64,000 nt of DNA from Panonychus citri (lineage: Eukaryota > Arthropoda > Arachnida > Trombidiformes > Tetranychidae): NCBI RefSeq assembly GCF_014898815.1, contig NW_026515517.1, forward strand, positions 107,501-171,500, in the 5' to 3' direction. A program made the translations under genes and the position numbers. Below, piece by piece: positions 55,902 to 64,000 of this stretch (position 1 is its first letter; every line of letters starts with the position of its first letter). Below the pieces are notes generated by a model. It searched no databases and was not told the DNA's origin. It saw nothing but the letters and a program-made list of their open reading frames with translations.

Positions 55902-58638
55902 ATGGAAATTGATCAACAGTATCCATCATCAGACCCTCATGCTACCTCTTGGGACGATCCTTCGTGGGACTATTCGGAGACATTGGCATGTCGCATATAT
56001 CAAGCGTTTTCGGGTACGACTCAAGGAACTCAAGGTAGGTCGACCGTGAACAGTGCTATCACATCGCCTGAGACTCAACATCAACCATCAGAGACCAACA
56101 ACAACAACAGTCAAGCAAGTGTAGTAAGTAATAGCAATACTCTTGGATCATCCCAACAACAGCAAGAACCTTCATCTGATCGGCCTCACCAATCACAGTC
56201 TCACCAACCACAGCCTTATCAACCCCAGCAGTTACCGGTAGACTCTTCTGTCCGTTCACAAACCCCTCAGCCTTTGCAGCAAGAGGTTCCGTCTTTTTCC
56301 TTGCCCTCATCCTCATCACCCTCCAATGTTTCTGATTCTGGTTCCATTCCGTCTCAAAATCAACAACAACAGCAGGCAACAACCGAACAACCCCAATATC
56401 CTTCAGGTCAGGTTCAGTCCCCAAACCAACAGATCAATGAGACACAGCTCCCACAGCTCCCAGTAGACCCAGTTGGACAGACAATTCTTCAACCTGAGGT
56501 CATCTCAGACCAGCAATCGTTAGAACCACAACAGTCCTCCTCCGCCTCTCCCATTTCTGAGTTCGTTGGACAACAACAACCGTCTCCTTTCCTTGCGACC
56601 CCAGTCCCATCAGTGGATCATCATCATCATCAAGATCAACCCACCACCAGTCTTGAAACACAACAGCCTTTAACATCTGCGTCTTCTACGACTTCAACAG
56701 CCATCATGAATGATCTTACAGCTGAAACAACGACTGACTCGAATGTTGTTTTTGTTGTTGGCGGTCAATCGTCAGTGCCCAATATCATTGCTGATCCAAT
56801 TAGTTCTTCGTGTGCCGTTCTAATTCAACAAGCACAACAACAGTCTGAGCAGGTATATACCACTACCAATACGGATGAACAGGAAGTTTTGGATGTAATG
56901 GCAAGAATGTCAATGGACCACGCTCTTCACGAACCCGCCAATTCTATTTCTATGTCTAATATGATGACGGCTCGTACGGCTTCTTCAACGACGACGACAA
57001 GTCAATCAACTGTCCCAGCCAGTCAAGTTGTTGATGAGTTGATGGACATACAAGAAGATCAGCAGACTCTTACTTCTGTATACACTAGCTCTGCTGGACA
57101 AGCTAGAGACATTCTCGCCGAAGCATTAGCCCAAGTCAATGTTTCCTTCATTTCGCCTGCTACTACTACGGCTAGTACGACTAACCACGCTCATATTACG
57201 GCTACAGTCTCTAGCCCCCGACAGATGACTCCAACCTCATCCACCTCCACTGTCCATCCATTAACATCATCACATCGTCAGTACCCATTCAACGAAAGAA
57301 TACCTGCTAAAAGAGTGAGACTTGAATCTCCTAATCTATCAGCAGATGAATCTTCACAATCTTCAACGGCTCCAACCTCTCCCGGTAAATATCTGTTTGT
57401 TTTTGTTTAGAATATATATAGCTAACTCAAGTCACCCATGTTGTCATGTATTTATTTTCTTTGTCTCTCTCTCTCTCTCGTTATCTTCTTTCTCCGAGCA
57501 GCAGCAGGTCATCAACAACTTCCCGACCCTGATAGTGATGCTGAATCTAACAGTGGAAGTAGCAGTGGTAGTAGTAGTTGTAGTTCCAGCGACAGCCACA
57601 GCGGAGACAGTGGAGATGAGAATGATCCCAATGAAGTTCCAATGGAGCCGAATGTAAAACACTCACAATCGTACGGTAGAAGGCGGAGAAGGAGACCGAC
57701 AAGAACACTCCCATTCTGGAAGAGAGGAACTCAACCCAAGTACTGTCGAGCAGCCTGGCGATCGTCGAAACGAACCTCAATTCGATCATCATCATCATCA
57801 TCATCATCATCAGCGGACAGAAGGGGAGTCTCCACAAGTCCAACAAGATGAGCAGCAAAGAGGTGAAGATGAGGGAGATGAAATTGACCCTTCTCATGAT
57901 CTCGAACCAATTCCTGTCTTATTCCCTTTGACTGAAAGAGAAAAACTCGCTCCAGCTCTTAAATGTAAATCCAATATTGGTCGATGCGTTGCTTGGCTGC
58001 GAGATGCATATGCTCCCTTGTCTAATAGATTACAAGTCGCTGAAGTTTTAGATATGCTATTATCGGTCAATTTCAAAAGGGGTGAAGATTATGAAGCTTT
58101 CGCAACAGTAACTTTGCAACAAGCAGAAGCAGAGGGTAGATCGAGAGGATCAAATTCATCCATTGGTAACCCTATTGACTCCATACTAGCTGCATTGAAA
58201 GATTCCCTACCTGATACACTTGATGAACCGGTAGCAGTTGGTTGGCTTGATGGTTCAGAGGACAATATACGCTTTAGAACACGAGAGGAAGGATTGGCGT
58301 CATTGAAAAACGGTTTAGATGTATTTGATTCGCTCAACAGAAAATCTTTAGTCCTCACTTATCGTATTGGTAAGGTATTGGGCATGCTTCTCAATAAGTA
58401 TCGGGGACTTGATATTGAAACCGCAATCCGAGATATGGGAAAGAGAAACTACACAGCTAAATACTTGAAACGATTCATTAATCTTTACGAAGCATGCAAA
58501 GGCTATCCAAGATTATTACAAACAACTAAAGGTGTAGGATACATGCTTCAACATATGAACAGAATAAGAAGCCAACTTGATCTTATGGAGGAGCATTCAG
58601 CCGAAGTTCGTTTCTGGAAAGGTTTAACACCACGATAA
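55902..58638 (+). CDS. Spliced paralog family gene B, large Gln/Ser/Pro-rich protein
   Basis: ATG 55902. Exon 1 (to 57384) encodes about 494 residues, nearly all Gln, Ser, Thr and Pro rich, resembling transcriptional activation domains. A GTAAAT donor at 57385 and an acceptor among four AGs near 57498-57507 keep frame into exon 2 (Ser/Asp/Gly, then Arg-rich GRRRRRRPTR). A change of frame is then needed between about 57661 and 57851, a region that includes a (TCA)n run, to reach the well-formed C-terminal part. That part (57928-58638, 236 aa) carries the shared domain, including LVLTYRIGKVLGMLLNKYRG and KRFINLYEACKGYPRLLQTT. The frame change may be a small intron or an indel. It probably acts in the nucleus. 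Confidence 0.6.
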
Positions 58639-59440
58639 ATGATCAGCGCGGTTAGTGTTTCCACAATGACCATACTCTGTCTACAAAGCATTCGTTTTAT
58701 ACTCAAACATTGTAACCTAATCTAAAATCATCCAAAACAATACAAACTATTAAATAATTCAATCCTAACTCTAACTAAATCTTTCTATTAATAACATCAG
58801 TATTATCAATAAGTAAACTTTGCTGTATTATTATTATGAATAAATTATGATCATTATTATTTTATCAAAATTAATTCAAAACGTTATTTACCTTGACTCA
58901 ATCGACCGGTTTACTGTTTGCTTTGCTTTGTGACATTTACATTGTTTCTTTCTGCATTTACTTGGCGTATTCACTTTTGAAAACAGTAATCGAAAGAGTC
59001 GCTTTGCGACATTTCAACATTTGACATCAAGCAATTCAAGTAAAGTATCAAAGGCAAGTACAATTACTCCATGCATAAGAGTTTTACTTGATCTTTTTAC
59101 TGGATCGTTTTCATTATTTAACCATATCACCAAATTTTACTTGAATTTTACAAGCCTTTTACTTGAATTATACTTTGATTTTAATTGATCGTTGTACTGG
59201 GTAAGATTTCCGGTTATTGGTGTCAATGAAAAAGTATATTTGTCACACTTGAAACATCATACATAAAAGTTTTAAATTTGATTGAATGATTGAAGTGTAG
59301 CGGTAAGAAAAGGTGTGAATTTGAATCAACAAATTGAGTTTATTTATCGTGTTATTAATTGCAAGAGTTATTACATTTACATGTTGTCTTGATTACTTGA
59401 ATCCTCATGGTCAGTTGATCAAATCAATGGTCACAATGTT
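58639..59440. other. Gene-free stretch
   Basis: AT-rich DNA with ACTTGAATTTTA-like repeats (59120-59180) and a weak palindrome-like patch near 58955-58990. No gene seen. Confidence 0.4.
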
Positions 59441-59935
59441 TTAATGTGTTGTAAATCGAACTTTTTTGCCAATTTTGGTTTTCTTTACAACTTTATTTCT
59501 TTCTGTACATAAAATGGGTACAGAAGCAGTTGTACTGTTGCGCACAACGTCAGCCATACTTTGCCCCTGCATTCGATTGTTTCCTTGAAGTGTTAAATTG
59601 TCCAACCGTGAGTTTAAGTCATGTGTATTCTGACAGGCATCAACTTCAGAGTAAGATGATTTCTCTTCACCACAAATTGTACAAGTGAATGGGATATGTT
59701 TCTGTGAGATGTGATCACTCATATCATCTTCCATTGTACAGATAAAGTTTTCACATATCAAACATTCAAGAGTCCAACGAAGTTGACCACAGCTACCAGG
59801 AGTAACACTTCCAGGGAAAATGAGATAACATTTATCATGCGAAATTTTGACACCAGTTTTAACCCAATTATATTCTTCTTTCTCTCTATGTGAGGAACCT
59901 TCTGTAATCCGTTTAAACAATGAGAAGGAAAACAT
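59441..59935 (-). CDS. C2H2 zinc-finger protein, 164 aa
   Basis: ATG 59935. Finger 1: CLICENFICTMEDDMSDHIS then QKH (C-x2-C-x13-H-x4-H, about residues 58-81). Finger 2 begins CTICGEEKSSYSEVDACQNT with a terminal H (about 85-105), less regular. The C-terminus is basic (KVVKKTKIGKKVRF), suited to nuclear localisation. Intronless as read. It lies between family genes B and C on the opposite strand. It is in the same broad class as the multi-exon zinc-finger family at 33-38 kb, but I see no close sequence relation. Confidence 0.55.
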   Translation of the reverse strand: MFSFSLFKRITEGSSHREKEEYNWVKTGVKISHDKCYLIFPGSVTPGSCGQLRWTLECLICENFICTMEDDMSDHISQKHIPFTCTICGEEKSSYSEVDACQNTHDLNSRLDNLTLQGNNRMQGQSMADVVRNSTTASVPILCTERNKVVKKTKIGKKVRFTTH

Positions 59936-60570
59936 AACGTTAATAGTACGGCTTCTATTTTGAGTCTGGTGATATATACGGAACTATTTAGAAAGAAGAA
60001 AAAGAGAGAGAGAGAGAGAAAGAAAGAAGGAGAAGAGATAGAGAGAACAGAGCTGTAAAAAGAGAGATAGAACTAAAATCAGATGATTAGAACAAAATTA
60101 TGTTACTTTGGCGTATGAAGGGTAAACTTGTAAAATACACGATAATTGAGGTACATGGAATGGATCGCGGATGAAAGTAAAGAAGATGGTAACATATGCT
60201 GTTTTGAGCGAACATGAGAGTAGAGTATATATTTATATATATATATACTGCCGAACGAAATTGAAGATCGTATTAGTGATTAGTGATCTTAAATTTTGAA
60301 TTAATCTTCGATCGATGAATGATACGCAAATAATATTTGAAAATATGATCAGATCATATTTACTTGGTGCAGTTAAAAAGTTCAAAGTTGAAGTATCGGC
60401 TTTATGATGGTTTTGAGTATAGTTGCCTGTTTACTCAATCTATTGGTATACCGACAAAGTTAGTACAAGTATAAGTAGTAGTTACCGGTACCAAACTAAC
60501 GCACATTGATTGAACTTGCAGTAAGTCATTTTCTGGTTTCTCAGTAGTGATTCAAGAATGATCCGAGCCA
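59936..60570. other. Gene-free stretch between genes
   Basis: GA-rich patch (59995-60065) and an (AT)n run (60225-60248). It probably holds the promoters of the divergent zinc-finger and family C genes. Confidence 0.4.
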
Positions 60571-60580
60571 TATATAAAGG
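60571..60580 (+). promoter_or_regulatory. TATA box of family gene C
   Basis: TATATAAAGG, 90 bp before a GTAAGT donor at 60661. A 198-nt 5'UTR intron to 60858 (acceptor ATTTTACAG) ends 21 bp before the ATG. Same TATA plus 5'UTR-intron layout as gene A. Confidence 0.6.
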
Positions 60581-60879
60581 CCAGCAATAGGTTTATTCAT
60601 TCATCATTCTTCTTGTGGACATCCCTTACCCAATATAACATCAAATCAACAATTTCTTCAGTAAGTAATCAATTAACATCATTTGTGTTCATCATTTAAG
60701 CAAGTATTTTTTAACCTGTTTTCAACCAATGTAAAGTAAGCTAGGCATCCTCGCAATCTCATCCTTCTAATAGTTCGACCAACTGCCTATGAGAATATAA
60801 CCTTTCTTGTGATTTGTTTCTACTCTATCATTCATCGTTATTTATCATTATTTTACAGACTTCACTAACGTCTGGAATA

Positions 60880-61614
60880 ATGTCTCAAGCCCATGATCCA
60901 GTTGTTGTCAATAATATTAATGGCGTGAATGGTGGAGAAATTGGTCACTGGTTTGATTCTTCATGGAGGCGAACCGTTAACCCGACAGAATTTCCACCCA
61001 ATTCTGATGATTATCCTGACGCACTGTGGTACCCACTGGAAGATGATATTCCCAGAGAAGCGGTTCTTGCTGATACTAAAGACTTGGCCATTATTAGAGA
61101 TTCTATTAACAACAACAGGGAAAATACGTTTTCAATATGCAATTATACAGTTAAAAGATTCCTCTCTTCGCGCCATCACCATATACGTCAGCCTCCTGTC
61201 CCCATTAAATTCAATCATCCAACAAGAGCGCTGCTTGCATTGCCTGGATTTATTGAAAAGCTGGATAAAAGAGGAGAGTACAGTGCAATTGAAAAAGCTT
61301 TCATGATTGGTGGTATTCTTTCCAAAGGTGATCAGTCTCTATTTGAATTTCGAAAAGGAAAATATCAACAAGAATTCTTGAGGGCTTGTTTTCTCACCTT
61401 CTCGGCAAGTCGAGCCCGAAAATATATGACCATCTTCAGATATTGTACCGCATACCCGAAATTAATCAATTCAAGCCTTTCCGTGGTTAAGATGTGGCGC
61501 CATATTCGTGGGGCTGTCCAACAAATTCGAAGATCAGATGATGAAACGAAAAAATATTTCCTCGCTGAATTTCCATTAGTTATTCGTGACAATTTATCAG
61601 AATATTATTTTTAA
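60880..61614 (+). CDS. Spliced paralog family gene C, 244 aa
   Basis: ATG 60880, just after the predicted 5'UTR intron acceptor; the coding part is one exon. It has a short variable N-terminal region without the long low-complexity tracts of A and B. The shared domain starts near residue 125: LPGFIEKLDKRGEYS, FMIGGILSKGDQ, RKYMTIFRYCTAYPKLINSS, then a helix with WRHIRGAVQQI. The (C/A)-x-x-YPK-(L/M) block and the preceding IGG-x-L block are the best anchors between paralogs. The domain is probably all-helical. An AATAAA signal lies at 61671, about 55 bp after the stop. Function unknown. Confidence 0.7.
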   Translation: MSQAHDPVVVNNINGVNGGEIGHWFDSSWRRTVNPTEFPPNSDDYPDALWYPLEDDIPREAVLADTKDLAIIRDSINNNRENTFSICNYTVKRFLSSRHHHIRQPPVPIKFNHPTRALLALPGFIEKLDKRGEYSAIEKAFMIGGILSKGDQSLFEFRKGKYQQEFLRACFLTFSASRARKYMTIFRYCTAYPKLINSSLSVVKMWRHIRGAVQQIRRSDDETKKYFLAEFPLVIRDNLSEYYF

Positions 61615-61670
61615 CAATGTATGATGACGATATAAATATATATCATTGTAACATCATTTTTAAAACTCGA

Positions 61671-61676
61671 AATAAA
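61671..61676 (+). terminator. Polyadenylation signal of gene C
   Basis: AATAAA 57 bp after the stop codon of family gene C, before the palindromic array. Confidence 0.45.
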
Positions 61677-61814
61677 AAAACGATATTGCATTTATAAAAT
61701 CTTTGAAATCTTTTGACTAATTCGACGTATCATTATTAAATGATTAAACCGAATAGAATTGCTTTAATGACAGAAAAATAAATCGTTTAATCAAATGTTG
61801 ATTAATGATCAAAG

Positions 61815-63900
61815 TTTCTATTTACTTAGCAAAAGTCATTTGCTAAGTAAATAAAGAAATAGATGAAATGATAGTGTCTAGTAATTGCAAAATATCAACT
61901 TAATAAATGAAGTGTTGATTATCGATCAAAGTTTCTATTTACTTAGCAAAAGTCATTTGCTAAGTAAATAAAGAAAAAGATAGAATGCTAGTGTCTAGTA
62001 ATTACAAGTTATCAAATTAATTGATCAAATGTTGATTAATGATCAAAGTTTATATTTACTATGCAAATGACTTTTGCTAAGTAAATAAAGAAATAGATGA
62101 AATGATAGTTTCTAGTAATTACAAGTTATTAAATTAATTAATCAAGTTTTGATTACTGATCAAAGTTTATATTTACTTAGCAAATGACTTTTGCTAAGTA
62201 AATAAAGAAATAGATAGAATGATAATGTCTAGTAATTAAAACATATCAAATTAATTAATCAAGTGTTGATTACTAAGCAAAGTTTCTATTTACTTAGCAA
62301 ATGACTTTTGCTAAGTAAATAAAGAAATAGATTGAATGATAGTTTCTAGTAATTACAAGTTATTAAATTAATTAATCAAGTTTTGATGACTGATCAAAGT
62401 TTATATTTACTTAGCAAAAGTCATTTGCTAAGTAAATAAAGGAAAAGAAAGAATGATAGTGTCTAGTGATTATAACTTATCAAATTAATTGATCAAGTGT
62501 TGATTAATGATCAAAGTTTATATTTACTTAGCAAATGACTTTTGCTAAGTAAATAAAGGAGAAGAAAGAATAATAGTGTTCGATTATTATAACTGATCAA
62601 ATTAATTAATCAAGTTTTGATTACTGATCAAAGTTTATATTTACTTAGCAAATGACTTTTGCTAAGTAAATAAAGAAATAGATTGAATTATAGTTTCTAG
62701 TAATTACAAGTTATTCAATTAATTAATCAAGTTTTGATTACTGATCAAAGTTTATATTTACTTAGCAAATGACTTTTGCTAAGTAAATAAAGGAATAGAA
62801 AGAATGATAGTGTCAAGTAATTAAAACATACCAAATTGATTGCTCAAGTGTTGATTACTGATCAAAGTTTATATTTACTTAGCAAAAGTCATTTGCTAAG
62901 TAAATAAAGGAAAAGAAAGAATGATAGTGTCTAGTGATTATAACTTATCAAATTAATTGATCAAGTGTTGATTAATGATCAAAGTTTATATTTACTTAGC
63001 AAATGACTTTTGCTAAGTAAATAAAGGAGAAGAAAGAATAATAGTGTTCGATTATTATAACTGATCAAATTAATTAATCAAGTTTTGATTACTGATCAAA
63101 GTTTATATTTACTTAGCAAATGACTTTTGCTAAGTAAATAAAGAAATAGATTGAATTATAGTTTCTAGTAATTACAAGTTATTCAATTAATTAATCAAGT
63201 TTTGATTACTGATCAAAGTTTATATTTACTTAGCAAATGACTTTTGCTAAGTAAATAAAGGAATAGAAAGAATGATAGTGTCAAGTAATTAAAACATACC
63301 AAATTGATTGCTCAAGTGTTGATTACTGATCAAAGTTTATATTTACTTAGCAAAAGTCATTTGCTAAGTAAATAAAGAAATACATAGAATGTTAGTGTTC
63401 GATTATTATAACTTATCGGATTAATTAATTAAGTGTTGATTACCGATCAAAGTTTCTATTTACTTAGCAAATGACTTTTGCTAAGTAAATAAAGAAATAG
63501 ATAGAATGATAGTGTCTAGTAATTAAAACATATCAAATTAATTAATCAAGTTTTGATCACCGATCAAAGTTTCTATTTACTTAGCAAATGACTTTTGCTA
63601 AGTAAATAAAGAAATAGATAGAATGATAATGTCTAGTAATTAAAACATATCAAATTAATTAATCAAGTGTTGATTACTGAGCAAAGTTTCTATTTACTTA
63701 GCAAATGACTTTTGCTTAGTAAATAAAGAAATAGATGAAATGATAGTGTCTAGTAATTAAAACATATCAAATTAATTAATCAAGTGTTGATTACTGATCA
63801 AAGTTTATATTTACTTAGCAAAAGTCATTTGCTAAGTAAATAAAGAAATACATAGAATGTTAGTGTTCGATTATCATAACTTATCGCTTAATTAATCAAA
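61815..63900. repeat. hr-like tandem array: 18 units of about 117 bp, each with a 31-bp palindrome
   Basis: Each unit has arms TTTACTTAGCAAA and TTTGCTAAGTAAA (13 bp, nearly always perfect) around a 5-bp centre. The centre is TGACT in 12 units and its reverse complement AGTCA in 6. From the second unit on, AGTCA recurs every fourth unit, showing a higher-order repeat of about 470 bp. Between palindromes lies AT-rich sequence with TTGATTA, AATTAATTAATCAAG and AAGAAATAGATAGAATGATA words. A degenerate unit follows at about 63900-63960. Baculovirus hr elements (origins and enhancers) are also tandem units with palindromic cores of about 30 bp. Confidence 0.92.
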
Positions 63901-64000
63901 TGTTGATTGCCGATCAAAGTTTTTGTTCACTACGCAAGAAGATTAGAGAAATAGATAGGGAAAATAAACCATCGTTCAAATTAATGGTTAATTAGAATAA

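Noticed and set aside
61815..63900. CRISPR-like array of palindromic repeats
   Set aside because: The intervals between palindromes are themselves repeated and not unique spacers, no cas genes are present, and the context is eukaryotic/viral.

Overview
The window reads as AT-rich arthropod-associated DNA built around a divergent large nuclear DNA virus of the nudivirus/baculovirus lineage (Naldaviricetes-type). The diagnostic genes are two viral RNA polymerase subunits (LEF-4 capping enzyme and LEF-9), the 38K HAD phosphatase, VP91/PIF-8, a PIF-3-like oral infectivity factor, a dUTPase and a PCNA-like sliding clamp. No ordinary host housekeeping gene was recognised. I cannot tell from this window whether it is a free viral genome or an endogenised copy. 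Trinucleotide microsatellites giving poly-Q, -N, -S, -T, -A and -H tracts are unusually dense, and several accessory genes carry short GT-AG introns.

Left half (0.2-32.4 kb): closely packed, mostly intronless genes on both strands. In order: a low-complexity protein with a broken frame, a possible small membrane protein, a divergent pair with overlapping starts, a two-TM protein, LEF-4, dUTPase, LEF-9 (minus), PIF-3-like, VP91 (frame broken near its C-terminus), a GA-rich minisatellite, a 63-aa protein, a multi-TM protein, 38K with an unrecognised partner, a RING/TRAF-type zinc-finger protein, an unrecognised 376-aa protein, an unrecognised 215-aa protein next to PCNA (one predicted intron), and a probable three-exon small gene.

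Right half (33-64 kb): repeats and intron-containing genes with no recognised core gene. It holds about five tandem copies of a four-exon zinc-finger gene (one intact by prediction), a 64-aa paralog of the 63-aa protein, four tandem-repeat fields (about 41.5-43.0, 44.0-49.2, 52.7-54.8 and 61.8-63.9 kb), a small basic protein gene with an indel-ridden second copy, and three paralogous spliced genes (50.2-51.6, 55.9-58.6, 60.9-61.6 kb) sharing a C-terminal domain I do not recognise. The last two of these are bracketed by oppositely oriented copies of one palindromic repeat, which resembles baculovirus hr elements (replication origin/enhancer) in organisation but not in sequence.

Together the left half supplies transcription (LEF-4, LEF-9), nucleotide and replication functions (dUTPase, PCNA), virion assembly (38K, VP91) and oral entry (PIF-3-like, VP91). 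The right half looks like a lineage-specific region of gene amplification and cis elements. Caution: several apparent frame breaks lie in microsatellites, and one duplicated segment differs mainly by base losses, so residual sequencing or assembly error is likely in places.
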